A DNA stretch of 64,000 bases from Oscillospiraceae bacterium (lineage in GTDB: Bacteria; Bacillota; Clostridia; Oscillospirales; Oscillospiraceae): NCBI GenBank assembly GCA_017458335.1, contig JAFTFT010000004.1:123118-187117 (forward strand), read 5' to 3'. Below, piece by piece: positions 7,553-16,191 of the stretch. Under the pieces are notes generated by a model that made no database searches, was not told the origin of the DNA, and was given only the letters and a program-made list of their open reading frames with translations. The stretch's first letter is position 1; the number at the start of each line of letters is the position of its first letter. Made by a program: the position numbers and the translations under genes.

Positions 7553-8524
7553 TTGCCTGAAGTAACCAAAGAGCAAGCAAGAAAGTTCTACGAGACCATG
7601 TGCACCATCCGCTGCTTTGAGGAGTCGGTAAAGAAAGACTTCCTGAACGGCGAGATCCCGGGCTTCGTTCATCTGTATATCGGCGAGGAAGCCATCGCGA
7701 CCGGCGTCTGCGCCGCACTGCGTAAGACGGATTTTGTTGAGAGTACTCACCGCGGCCACGGCCACTGCATTGCCAAGGGCGCGGATGTAAATAAAATGAT
7801 GGCAGAGATCTTCGGAAAGATCGACGGCCTCTGCAAGGGCAAGGGCGGCAGCATGCACGTGGCGGACTTCTCGGTCGGCATGCTGGGCGCCAACGGCGTC
7901 GTGGGCGGCGGCTACAACCTGGCCACCGGCGCGGCACTGGCGAGCAAGATGGTCCTGAAGAACGACAACGTGTCGGTCGTGTTCTTCGGCGACGGCGCTT
8001 CCAACCGCGGCACCTTCCATGAGGCGGCCAACGTCGCGGCGGCCTGGAAGCTGCCGGTGGTGTTTGTCAACGAGATGAACTGCTGGGCCTCCACCACGCC
8101 GTACCGCACCACCACGGCCGTGGAGAACATCTCCGACCGCGCGCACGGCTACAACATGCCGGGCGTCATCGTCGACGGACAGAACGTCTTTGAGGTCTAT
8201 GCCGCTGCCTGCGAGGCGGTGGAGAGAGCCCGCCGCGGCGAAGGCCCGACCTTTATCGAGGCGAAGACCTACCGCATCGAAGGCCACTTTGTCGGCGACC
8301 CGGAGAAGTACCGGAAAAAGGAAGAGACCATGCAGATCTTCCATGACACCGACCCGCTGACTCACTTCCTGGGGATTCTCCCCGAGGGAATCGAGTTTAC
8401 CCAGGCGGAGCTGGACGAGATCCTGGCAGCAGCCCGCGCGAAGGTTGCCGCGGCAAAGGAATATGCGGTCGGCTGCGAGTATCCGGACGAGTCCGAGTTC
8501 TACAAAGACGTCTACGTCGATTAA
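7553..8524 (+). CDS. Thiamine-diphosphate dehydrogenase E1 component, alpha subunit (acetoin/pyruvate type)
   Basis: This is the alpha subunit of the E1 decarboxylase of a 2-oxoacid or acetoin dehydrogenase complex. It binds thiamine diphosphate and passes a two-carbon unit to the E2 lipoyl group. The GDGASNRGTFHEAANVAA motif with a following N matches the ThDP/Mg site, and HRGHGHCIAKG and GKGGSMHV are conserved in this family. The start is set at TTG 7553 (PEVTKEQ), with AGGTG 6 nt upstream; GTG 7544 is an alternative. About 323 residues is typical of acetoin dehydrogenase alpha subunits. It is followed by the beta subunit after 15 nt. Confidence 0.93.
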   Translation: MPEVTKEQARKFYETMCTIRCFEESVKKDFLNGEIPGFVHLYIGEEAIATGVCAALRKTDFVESTHRGHGHCIAKGADVNKMMAEIFGKIDGLCKGKGGSMHVADFSVGMLGANGVVGGGYNLATGAALASKMVLKNDNVSVVFFGDGASNRGTFHEAANVAAAWKLPVVFVNEMNCWASTTPYRTTTAVENISDRAHGYNMPGVIVDGQNVFEVYAAACEAVERARRGEGPTFIEAKTYRIEGHFVGDPEKYRKKEETMQIFHDTDPLTHFLGILPEGIEFTQAELDEILAAARAKVAAAKEYAVGCEYPDESEFYKDVYVD

Positions 8525-8539
8525 GGGAGGTGCCTGATT

Positions 8540-9514
8540 ATGCGTAAAATTACTTTCTCCGAGGCGACCCGTGAGGCCATGGCCGAGGAAATGGAAAAAT
8601 ACCCGGAAGTGTTTGTCATGGGTGAAGACCTCGCGCGTCAGGGCGGCATCTTCGGACAGTTCAAGGGCCTGCCGGATGAGTTCCCCGGCAGAGTGATCGA
8701 TACCCCGATCTCCGAGACCTTCATCGTCGGCGGCGGCGTCGGCGCGGCACTTGGCGGCGCCCGTCCGGTGGTTGACATGCACTTTGCAGACTTCATCGGC
8801 GTCTGCATGGATGAGGTGCTGAACCAGATGGCCAAGATCCGCTACATGTTCGGCGGCCAGGCGAAGATCCCCCTGGTGCTGCGCGCACCTGACGGACTGG
8901 CGGGCGGCGGTGCGGCCCAGCACTCCCAGAGCGTCGAGAGCTTCTTCATCCATATCCCCGGCATCAAGGTCGTGGCCCCCTCCAATCCCTACGATGCCAA
9001 GATGGTGCTGAAGGCCGCCATCGAGTGCGACGACCCGGTTCTGTACTTTGAGAACAAGGTCCTCTACAAGGAGACCGGCGAAGTCCCCGAGAAGGAGGAC
9101 GAGGTTCCCTATGAGATCGGCAAGGCCCGTGTCGAGCGCGAAGGAAAGGACGTCACCATCGTCTCCTACTCCATCGGCATGAAGAACGCCCGCGCCGCGG
9201 CGGACCAGCTGGCCAAGGACGGAATCCAGGCCGAAGTCATCGACCTGATCACCCTTTCCCCGTGGGACAAGGAGACCGTCCTGAACTCCGTGAAGAAGAC
9301 CCATCGCCTCTGCCTGGTGTCCGAGTGCGTCAAGCAGGGCGGCGCCATGGCGGAAGTCGCGGCGACGGTCGCGGAAGAGGCGCTGGAGTATCTTGACGCG
9401 CCGATCCTGCGCTACGGTGCGCCGTTTACCCCGATTCCCTTCGCGCCCACCCTCGAGAAGCTTTACAGAGTCTATCCCGACGATCTGGTCAAAGGCATCA
9501 AGGGCGTGCTGTAA
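8540..9514 (+). CDS. Dehydrogenase E1 component, beta subunit
   Basis: This is the 324-residue beta subunit of the ThDP-dependent E1 heterotetramer. It has a transketolase-like pyrimidine-binding N-terminal domain (GEDLARQGGIFGQFKGL near residue 28) and a C-terminal domain. Family motifs include HFADFIGVCMDEVLNQMAKIRYMFGGQ and the loop GGGAAQHSQSVESFF near 125. A strong ribosome site, GGGAGG, precedes the ATG. Together with 7553 it forms E1, and the downstream genes give E2 and E3, making a complete complex. Confidence 0.94.
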   Translation: MRKITFSEATREAMAEEMEKYPEVFVMGEDLARQGGIFGQFKGLPDEFPGRVIDTPISETFIVGGGVGAALGGARPVVDMHFADFIGVCMDEVLNQMAKIRYMFGGQAKIPLVLRAPDGLAGGGAAQHSQSVESFFIHIPGIKVVAPSNPYDAKMVLKAAIECDDPVLYFENKVLYKETGEVPEKEDEVPYEIGKARVEREGKDVTIVSYSIGMKNARAAADQLAKDGIQAEVIDLITLSPWDKETVLNSVKKTHRLCLVSECVKQGGAMAEVAATVAEEALEYLDAPILRYGAPFTPIPFAPTLEKLYRVYPDDLVKGIKGVL

Positions 9515-9539
9515 GGCAGCCCGGTAAGGAGAATGAGAT

Positions 9540-10886
9540 ATGGCAACAGAAGTATTAATGCCGAAGCTTGGCCTTACCATGACCGAGGGCACCATAGACG
9601 AGTGGAAGAAAAACGTCGGCGACACGGTAAAGAAGGGCGAAATCCTCTTCTCGGTCGAGACGGATAAGCTGACCAACGACGTCGAAGCCGAGGCGGACGG
9701 CGTCCTGCTGAAGATCCTCGTGCCGGCAGGGGAGACGGTGGCCTGCAAGACCCTGATCGGCTGGCTCGGCGCAGAAGGAGAGGCTGTTCCGGACGGAGCC
9801 GGCGCGGCCCCCGCGGCAGCGGCCGAAGCCCCTGCGGCTCCTGCGGCGGCAGTGAGCGCCGCGGCAGCCCCGGCGGCAGCGGGCACCGCACACGCGGCGG
9901 GAGCATATGTTCCCGCGACCCCGTACGCAAAGAAGCTTGCGAAGGAAAAGGGCTTTGATCTGGCGGCGATTCCCGCCACCGGCTACAAGGGCGTAGTGGT
10001 CGCGCGCGACGTGCTCGGGTTCACACCGGCGGCAGCGGCCCCGGCGGCCCCGGCCGTCAAGGCCAGCCCGCTGGCCGAGAAGGTCGCCGCGGATCTCGGC
10101 ATCGACCTGAAGGATGTCAAGGCGGCTCACGGCCGTGTCCTGGCGGAGGATCTCCTGCGCTATATCGCGGAAACCCGCGAGAAGGCACCGGACAGCGAAG
10201 CCACGGCCGAGCGCGAGGAAGTCAAGCCCATGAGCGGCATGCGCAAGGCCATCGCCAAGAACATGCAGAACTCGCACATGACCTCGCCGACCGTCACCTT
10301 CAACCTGGGCATCGACATGACCGAGATGAAGCGCTACCGCGAGCAGCTCAAGGCGAAGGAAATCAAGGTCAGCTATACCGACCTGCTGGTAAAGTTCGTC
10401 TCCAAGGCCCTGACGGAGTTCCCGCTGCTCAACTGCTCGGTCGAGGACAACAAGATCATCTACAAGCACTATGTCAACATGGGCGTCGCGGTGGCGCTGG
10501 ACAACGGCCTGGTGGTGCCCAACATCACGGACGCGGACAAGAAGAGCCTGACGGAGATCTCCGCCGAGGTCAAGGAACTGGCCAAACAGGCCCGCGAGGG
10601 CAAGCTGCCTCCCGAAAAGCTGCGCGGCGGCACCTTCACGATCACGAACCTGGGCATGTACGGCATCGAGAGCTTCTCCCCGATCATCAACCAGCCGGAG
10701 GTCGCGATCCTCGGCGTCAACACCATGGAGGACAAGGTCGTGGTGCGGAACGGTGAGATGTGCATCCGTCCGATCATGAACCTGAGCCTGACGGCGGACC
10801 ACCGTGTGGTGGACGGTTCCGTGGCGGCGCAGTTCCTGCAGAGAGTCAAGAGCCTGATGGAGAATCCGGCCCTTATCCTGGCATAA
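9540..10886 (+). CDS. Dihydrolipoamide acyltransferase (E2)
   Basis: This 448-residue core enzyme transfers the acyl group from lipoyl to CoA. It has an N-terminal lipoyl domain (about 1-76, acceptor Lys in ETDKLTN near 43), then an Ala/Pro-rich flexible linker (about 85-120). Two peripheral subunit-binding-like segments follow (around 122-160 and 175-205), then the catalytic domain (about 225-448) ending with LTADHRVVDG, which carries the active-site His and Asp. Two E1/E3-binding segments in tandem are somewhat unusual. The lipoyl domain is almost identical to that of the next gene. The acyl specificity (acetyl or another) is not certain. Confidence 0.94.
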   Translation: MATEVLMPKLGLTMTEGTIDEWKKNVGDTVKKGEILFSVETDKLTNDVEAEADGVLLKILVPAGETVACKTLIGWLGAEGEAVPDGAGAAPAAAAEAPAAPAAAVSAAAAPAAAGTAHAAGAYVPATPYAKKLAKEKGFDLAAIPATGYKGVVVARDVLGFTPAAAAPAAPAVKASPLAEKVAADLGIDLKDVKAAHGRVLAEDLLRYIAETREKAPDSEATAEREEVKPMSGMRKAIAKNMQNSHMTSPTVTFNLGIDMTEMKRYREQLKAKEIKVSYTDLLVKFVSKALTEFPLLNCSVEDNKIIYKHYVNMGVAVALDNGLVVPNITDADKKSLTEISAEVKELAKQAREGKLPPEKLRGGTFTITNLGMYGIESFSPIINQPEVAILGVNTMEDKVVVRNGEMCIRPIMNLSLTADHRVVDGSVAAQFLQRVKSLMENPALILA

Positions 10887-10901
10887 GGAGATGGCAGAAA
10901 C

Positions 10902-12611
10902 ATGGCAACAGAAGTATTAATGCCGAAGCTCGGCCTGACGATGACCGAGGGCACGATCGACGAGTGGAAGAAAAACGTCGGCGACACGGTGAAGAAGGGC
11001 GAGATTCTCTTCTCGGTGGAAACCGACAAACTGACAAACGATGTGGAAGCGGAAGCGGACGGCGTCCTGCTGAAGATCCTGGTTCCGGCCGGCGAGACGG
11101 TGGCCTGCAAGACCCTGGTCGGCTGGCTCGGCGCGGCCGGAGAGTCTGTCCCGGACGGAGCTCCCGCGGCGGCCCCCGCCGCGGCGCCCGCAGCATCGCC
11201 TGCACCGGCGGCTCCCGCGGCCGGTGACGCGGGCAGCGTCCTGGTGGTGGGCGGCGGCCCCGGCGGCTATGTCGCGGCGATCCGTGCCGCGCAGCTGGGC
11301 GCCAAGGTGACCCTGATCGAAAAGGACAAGATCGGCGGAACCTGCCTCAACCGCGGCTGCATGCCGACCAAGGCCATGCTCCACACCTCGGAAATCTATG
11401 ATGCCGCCACCCACAGCGCGGACATCGGCATCATCGGCGCCGACGTGAAGGTCGACTGGGAAAAGGTCCAGGCCTTCCGCGCCTCGGTGGTAGAGAAGCT
11501 GACCTCCGGCGTGAGAGCGCTGTGCAAGGCCAACAAGGTCAAGGTCGTGATGGGCGAGGCGAAGTTCACCGGCCCGAAGACGGTCTCGGTCGGCGGCGAC
11601 AGCTACACGGCGGAGAAGGTCATTATCGCGGCGGGCTCTCATCCGATCATTCCGGGCATCCCCGGCGTGAAGGAGAGCAAGGCCGTGCTGGATTCCACGG
11701 GCTGCCTGGAGCTGGACCACATCCCGGAGAGCCTGCTGATCATCGGCGGCGGCGTGATCGGTCTGGAGCTCGGCAGCGTGTACCTGCGCTACGGCGCCAA
11801 AGTCACGGTCATCGAGATGATGCCCAAACTGCTGCCCGGTATGGACGGCGAGCTCACGGCGCTTCTTCAGGCCAAGCTCAGCGGACAGGGAATGGAGATT
11901 TATACCGATTCCGCCGTGCAGAAGGTGGAGGACACCGACACGGGCGCGAAGGTCACCGTCAAGTGCCCGGACGGCGAGAAGGTCTTTGAAGCGGAGAAGG
12001 TCCTTCTGGCGGTTGGGCGCGGCCCCGAGACCGACGGCCTGGGTCTGGAGACCACGGGTGTCAAGGTCGAAAAGGGCTTCATCCAGACAGATGAGAAGAT
12101 GGAGACCTGCGTGCCCGGCGTTTATGCCATCGGCGACTGCACAGGCAAGCTGATGCTGGCCCACGGCGCCATGGCCATGGGCGAAGTCGCGGCGGAGAAC
12201 GCCATGGGCGGCGACCGGTGCTTCTATCCGGAGGAGAGCCCGTCCTGCGCCTACGTGGGACCGGAGTTCGCCGGCGTGGGCTTCACCGAAGAGAAGGCGA
12301 AGGAACTCGGCATCGCTTATAAGGTCGGCAAGTTCCCGACCAGCGGCAACGGCCGCAGCCTGGTGGCCGGCCATACCGATGGCATGATCAAGGTGCTGGC
12401 CGGGGAGAAGTACGGAGAGATCCTCGGCGTCCATATTCTGGCCCCCAGCGCCACGGAACTCATCGAGGAAGCCGCTCTGGCCATCAAGCTGGAGGCGACG
12501 CTGGAGGAGTTTACCCAGACCATCCACTGCCACCCGACGGTGGCGGAAGCGGTACGGGAAGCGGGCCTCGCCGTCGACAAGAAAGCCATCCATATTCCGA
12601 ACCGCAAGTAA
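10902..12611 (+). CDS. lpdA: Dihydrolipoamide dehydrogenase (E3) with N-terminal lipoyl domain
   Basis: This 569-residue FAD enzyme reoxidises dihydrolipoamide with NAD. Residues 1-76 are a lipoyl domain with the same first 72 residues as the E2 upstream. After an Ala/Pro linker the flavoprotein begins at VLVVGGGPGGYVAA near 108. The redox-active disulphide is in GGTCLNRGCMPTK near 145, the NAD site is IIGGGVIGLELGS near 283, and the C-terminal HCHPTVAEA supplies the His/Glu pair. Fused lipoyl-E3 proteins are known from acetoin and pyruvate dehydrogenase operons of anaerobic Firmicutes. It ends at a strong terminator. Confidence 0.95.
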   Translation: MATEVLMPKLGLTMTEGTIDEWKKNVGDTVKKGEILFSVETDKLTNDVEAEADGVLLKILVPAGETVACKTLVGWLGAAGESVPDGAPAAAPAAAPAASPAPAAPAAGDAGSVLVVGGGPGGYVAAIRAAQLGAKVTLIEKDKIGGTCLNRGCMPTKAMLHTSEIYDAATHSADIGIIGADVKVDWEKVQAFRASVVEKLTSGVRALCKANKVKVVMGEAKFTGPKTVSVGGDSYTAEKVIIAAGSHPIIPGIPGVKESKAVLDSTGCLELDHIPESLLIIGGGVIGLELGSVYLRYGAKVTVIEMMPKLLPGMDGELTALLQAKLSGQGMEIYTDSAVQKVEDTDTGAKVTVKCPDGEKVFEAEKVLLAVGRGPETDGLGLETTGVKVEKGFIQTDEKMETCVPGVYAIGDCTGKLMLAHGAMAMGEVAAENAMGGDRCFYPEESPSCAYVGPEFAGVGFTEEKAKELGIAYKVGKFPTSGNGRSLVAGHTDGMIKVLAGEKYGEILGVHILAPSATELIEEAALAIKLEATLEEFTQTIHCHPTVAEAVREAGLAVDKKAIHIPNRK

Positions 12612-12631
12612 TCATTTCATCAAAACAGAAT

Positions 12632-12659
12632 TCCCCGGAAGAACAGTTCCTTCCGGGGA
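12632..12659 (+). terminator. Terminator of the first dehydrogenase operon
   Basis: TCCCCGGAAG and its complement form a 10-bp stem with an 8-nt loop, followed by TTTTT. The same stem sequence recurs in the terminator at 33247. Confidence 0.85.
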
Positions 12660-12697
12660 TTTTTGACAGAATTCAGGAGAATCGGAAAGGGGAAAGC

Positions 12698-13732
12698 ATG
12701 CGAGGAATTGTAAAAGCGAGTGCAGGGAAGGGACTGGAGTTTCGTACCGACCTGCCGATTCCGGTGCCGGGCGACGACGAGGTGCTCATGAAGATCCGCT
12801 GCGCCTCCATCTGCGGCACGGATCTCGGCATCTATGACTGGGGCGCCTGGGCGCAGAAGCGGATCAAGACCTTCCCGCGTACCATCGGACATGAGACGAC
12901 GGGCGAGATCGTGGAGATCGGGAAGAACGTCAAGGACCGCTTTGTCGGGCAGCGGGTCTCGGTGGAGACGCATATCTGGGACGGAACCTGCCCGCACTGC
13001 CGGGCGGGAAACCGGCATATCTGCCAGCACATGACGCTTTACGGTATCCAGACCGACGGAGCCTTTGCGGAGTATTCCAAGGTACGGGCGGACGCAACCT
13101 ATGTGCTGGATGACGCACTCACGGATGAGCAGGGCTGTATCTTTGAACCGATGGGCTCGGGCGTCCACGGCGTGGAGGAAGCGGAAGTCGCCGGAAAGAC
13201 GGTTCTGGTGGCCGGCTGCGGCGCCATCGGGCTCACGGTCGTGGCGGCCTGCCATGTCTTCGGAGCAAAACGGATCATCGCCTGCGACCTCTTCGACGAG
13301 AAGCTGGCGGTCGCGAAAAAGATGGGCGCGGACATCGTCGTCAACAGCAGGAAGCAGAATCTGGTGTCCACGATCCTGGATCTGACTGACGGGCTCGGCG
13401 TGGAGGCGGCGATCGATGTCACGGGCAGCCCGGCCTCGCTGAACGCGTCTCTGAAGAGCGTGATGGCGGGCGGGCGCCTGGTCTCGGTAGGCCTCCCCGG
13501 TGAGCCGGTCACGATGGACATGACCGAGGATCTGTTCTACCGGCAGATTCGCCTCTCGGGCATCTGCGGCAGACGGATCTGGGAGACCTGGGACGACTTC
13601 ACGAAGGTGATGAAAGACCCGATTTATGACATGGATCAGGTCATCGGCGGGAAGTTCCGGCTGGAGGATTATGAAGAGGGCTTCGCCAGGATGCGCAGCG
13701 GCGCACCCGGAAAGATGTTTCTCTATCCCTGA
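12698..13732 (+). CDS. Zinc-dependent medium-chain alcohol dehydrogenase
   Basis: This 344-residue NAD(P)-dependent oxidoreductase of the MDR superfamily most resembles threonine or polyol dehydrogenases. Catalytic zinc ligands are Cys in SICGTD near 39 and His/Glu in GHETTGEI near 64. The Rossmann motif GCGAIGL is near 173. In the structural-zinc loop, WDGTCPHCRAGNRHIC has only three of the usual four Cys; Asp occupies the first position. It has its own ribosome site after the upstream terminator. The substrate is unknown; an acetoin, diol or hydroxy acid would fit the neighbourhood. Confidence 0.9.
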   Translation: MRGIVKASAGKGLEFRTDLPIPVPGDDEVLMKIRCASICGTDLGIYDWGAWAQKRIKTFPRTIGHETTGEIVEIGKNVKDRFVGQRVSVETHIWDGTCPHCRAGNRHICQHMTLYGIQTDGAFAEYSKVRADATYVLDDALTDEQGCIFEPMGSGVHGVEEAEVAGKTVLVAGCGAIGLTVVAACHVFGAKRIIACDLFDEKLAVAKKMGADIVVNSRKQNLVSTILDLTDGLGVEAAIDVTGSPASLNASLKSVMAGGRLVSVGLPGEPVTMDMTEDLFYRQIRLSGICGRRIWETWDDFTKVMKDPIYDMDQVIGGKFRLEDYEEGFARMRSGAPGKMFLYP

Positions 13733-13874
13733 TCGGAATTATACAATGCTGTCCGCGACATCAAATCCCAAAACAAGTTTTGACTTTTGATAAAACATTT
13801 GATGGGATATGAAAGCCGGAATCTTTGCTGCCGGATAAGGGCAATAGAGGTTCCGACTTTTTCGCTTTGTGGGA

Positions 13875-13903
13875 TTGTAGGCACCGTGGATTTATGATAA
13901 AAT
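13875..13903 (+). promoter_or_regulatory. Promoter of the methyltransferase-nuclease pair
   Basis: TTGTAG (13875-13880) and TAAAAT (13898-13903) are 17 bp apart in an AT-rich gap, 37 nt before the methyltransferase start. Confidence 0.55.
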
Positions 13904-13939
13904 CAAATTCAGAATAACAGTCAGTGGAGAGTGTGACGA

Positions 13940-15019
13940 ATGGCCAATACGAATGCTGTTCTAAATAAAGCAGGGGTCAACAAAAAGGACGAGTTTTATA
14001 CGCAGTTGACGGATATTGAGAAAGAGATGCGGTATTACCGGGACTATTTCAAAGGAAAAACGGTTCTTTGCAACTGCGATGATCCCTATGAAAGTAACTT
14101 CTTCAAGTATTTTGCGATGAATTTCAATTCGCTCGGCCTGAAGAAGCTGATTGCTACATGCTATGTCACATCTCCTATTATTTACACACAGTTGTCCCTG
14201 TTTGACGAGCCGGTGCCCTATGGACAGGAGATCAGGCCTGGAAAGCCTTACAAGGTTGAGATTACAGAGGTCACGGATGAAAACGGAGATGGAAGAGTCG
14301 ACCTGACCGATGTAGAATACCTGCTGAAAAACAAGAAAAATGTTCTGACATTGCTCCAAGGTGATGGGGATTTTCGCAGCCAGGAATGTATTGAACTCCT
14401 TAAGGAGGCCACGACCATCGTCACAAATCCTCCTTTTTCCCTGTTCAGAGAATATGTCGCTCAGCTGATGGAATACCAGAAGGACTTTATCATCATTGGG
14501 AATCAGAACGCCATCACCTATAAGGAAATATTTCCGCTGTTCATGCAGAACAAGATCTGGTACGGAGCATCTATCCACAGTCATGGGAGAGACTTTCGTG
14601 TACCGGATGATTACCCACTGCAGGCCTATGAGTTCCGGACGGATGAGAACGGCATCAAGTACATCAATGTGAAGGGTGTCCGTTGGTTTACCAATATTGA
14701 TTATAAAGAACGGCATGAGAAGCTGATTCTGTATAAGCCATATTCCGCAGAAGCTTATCCGAAATATGATAATTACGATGCGATCGAAGTAAGTAAGACG
14801 GCAGATATCCCTTGTGACTTTGACGGTGTAATGGGTGTCCCGATCAGCTTTATGGATAAGTACAACCCAGAGCAGTTTGAGATTCTGGGGTGCAGTGATA
14901 ATGGTGCAGTACCAGATGAATATAAACTACCGCACTTCAAACGGCACAATGAACCTTATGTAGCTGGGAAGAAACTTTATAAGCGTATTTTCATCCGCAG
15001 AAAGCAGGAGACAGCATGA
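13940..15019 (+). CDS. Adenine-specific DNA methyltransferase, EcoRI family
   Basis: This 359-residue protein matches the EcoRI-type adenine methyltransferase family, which moves a methyl group from S-adenosylmethionine to adenine N6. The catalytic motif IV is TNPPF near residue 162. The SAM-binding region is probably VLCNCDDPYESNFFKYFA near 47-64. The opening KDEFYTQLTDIEKEMRYY is typical. It is AT-richer than its neighbours, and the last 4 nt overlap the DUF262-HNH gene. The pair therefore looks like a modification-restriction unit, although the partner is not an EcoRI-type enzyme. The recognition site is unknown. Confidence 0.9.
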   Translation: MANTNAVLNKAGVNKKDEFYTQLTDIEKEMRYYRDYFKGKTVLCNCDDPYESNFFKYFAMNFNSLGLKKLIATCYVTSPIIYTQLSLFDEPVPYGQEIRPGKPYKVEITEVTDENGDGRVDLTDVEYLLKNKKNVLTLLQGDGDFRSQECIELLKEATTIVTNPPFSLFREYVAQLMEYQKDFIIIGNQNAITYKEIFPLFMQNKIWYGASIHSHGRDFRVPDDYPLQAYEFRTDENGIKYINVKGVRWFTNIDYKERHEKLILYKPYSAEAYPKYDNYDAIEVSKTADIPCDFDGVMGVPISFMDKYNPEQFEILGCSDNGAVPDEYKLPHFKRHNEPYVAGKKLYKRIFIRRKQETA

Positions 15020-16107
15020 AGATCGAACTGCATGAGATTCCGATCCGTGAAATCGTAAAGGGCTATGTCGACAGTGCGGAAAATGGCGTTGTTGCCTATG
15101 GCGGCAGACTGAATGTCCGTCCGGCATTTCAAAGGGAGTTTATCTATAAAGATAAGCAGCGTGATGAAGTTATCAACACAGTGCGGCACAATTTTCCGCT
15201 CAATGTGATGTACTGGGTGAAGAGCGATGACGGTAATTTTGAGGTTCTGGACGGGCAGCAGCGCACAATCAGTATTTGTCAGTATTACCAGGGCGATTTT
15301 TCTATCAATCATCAGGGCTTTGGAAATCTGACAAAGTCAGAGCAGGACCAGATCCTAGACTACCCGCTGATGATCTACCTCTGTGAGGGAACGGATAAGG
15401 AGAAGCTCGACTGGTTCAAGATCATCAACATTGCAGGAGAGCAGCTAACACCACAGGAACTTCGCAATGCTATTTATACCGGCGAGTGGCTGACGGAGGC
15501 AAAGAAGTATTTCAGTCGTTCCGGTTGTCCGGCCTATGGAATTGCGAGTGAATATCTGAGCGGGACTGCGATTCGTCAGGACTATCTGCAGACAGCAATC
15601 AAATGGATTTCACACCGGGACGGCATTGAAATCGAAGACTACATGGCCGCTCATCAGCATGATACCAATTGCAACGAGATCTGGTTGTATTTCCAGAGCG
15701 TTATAAACTGGGTGAAAGTGACATTCCCTCATTACCGCAAAGAGATGAAGGGACTCGACTGGGGCATTTTCTATAACAAGTACGGGCAGGGTAAATATGA
15801 CCCCAAAACGCTGGAAGCAAGAATTGTCGAGCTGATGGAAGACGATGATGTGACGAAGAATTCCGGCGTGTATGAATACTTGCTGGACGGTCAGGAAAAG
15901 CATCTTAGCCTCCGGGCGTTCACGCCCAAGATGGTCCGCGCTGCCTATGAGCGGCAGAACGGAGTCTGCCCAAAATGCGGGAAACACTATGAACTCTCAG
16001 AGATGCAGGCCGACCATATTACACCGTGGAGTAAAGGCGGGAAGACTATTTCTGAGAACTGCCAAATGCTTTGTGCTGATTGTAATCGGAAGAAATCAAA
16101 TTTATGA
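15016..16107 (+). CDS. DUF262 domain protein with C-terminal HNH nuclease
   Basis: This 363-residue protein has an N-terminal DUF262 (GmrS/ParB-like) domain, about residues 8-200, with FQREFIY near 36 and the DGQQRTIS signature near 80. A C-terminal HNH nuclease (about 315-363) has CPKCGKHY, ADHITPW and LCADCN, giving the two zinc knuckles plus the His-Asn-Asn metal site. DUF262 proteins such as GmrSD, BrxU and SspE act in nucleotide-dependent restriction of modified or unmodified DNA. The overlap with the methyltransferase suggests the two are co-translated. It could restrict DNA lacking, or carrying, the partner's mark. Confidence 0.87.
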   Translation: MKIELHEIPIREIVKGYVDSAENGVVAYGGRLNVRPAFQREFIYKDKQRDEVINTVRHNFPLNVMYWVKSDDGNFEVLDGQQRTISICQYYQGDFSINHQGFGNLTKSEQDQILDYPLMIYLCEGTDKEKLDWFKIINIAGEQLTPQELRNAIYTGEWLTEAKKYFSRSGCPAYGIASEYLSGTAIRQDYLQTAIKWISHRDGIEIEDYMAAHQHDTNCNEIWLYFQSVINWVKVTFPHYRKEMKGLDWGIFYNKYGQGKYDPKTLEARIVELMEDDDVTKNSGVYEYLLDGQEKHLSLRAFTPKMVRAAYERQNGVCPKCGKHYELSEMQADHITPWSKGGKTISENCQMLCADCNRKKSNL

Positions 16108-16191
16108 AAGAATGAGAAATAGCGGCAAGGACTAAAATATATAGTAACGGGAAGCCAGCTACAGATAGTTGGACTATAAATCCGCATTCTA

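Noticed and set aside
7526-9979. Very long open frame on the minus strand opposite the E1/E2 genes
   Set aside because: It is antisense to well-supported E1 and E2 genes, and its protein is Ala/Gly/His-rich with no family motifs. GC-biased third positions create such shadows. The same holds for long minus frames at 35710-38256 and 54830-56848.
16108-16191. Short frame reading KIYSNGKPATDSWTINPHS before the IS left end
   Set aside because: It looks protein-like, but it is under 30 codons, follows a stop, and could not be matched to a family; it may be a scrap of the gene hit by the IS.
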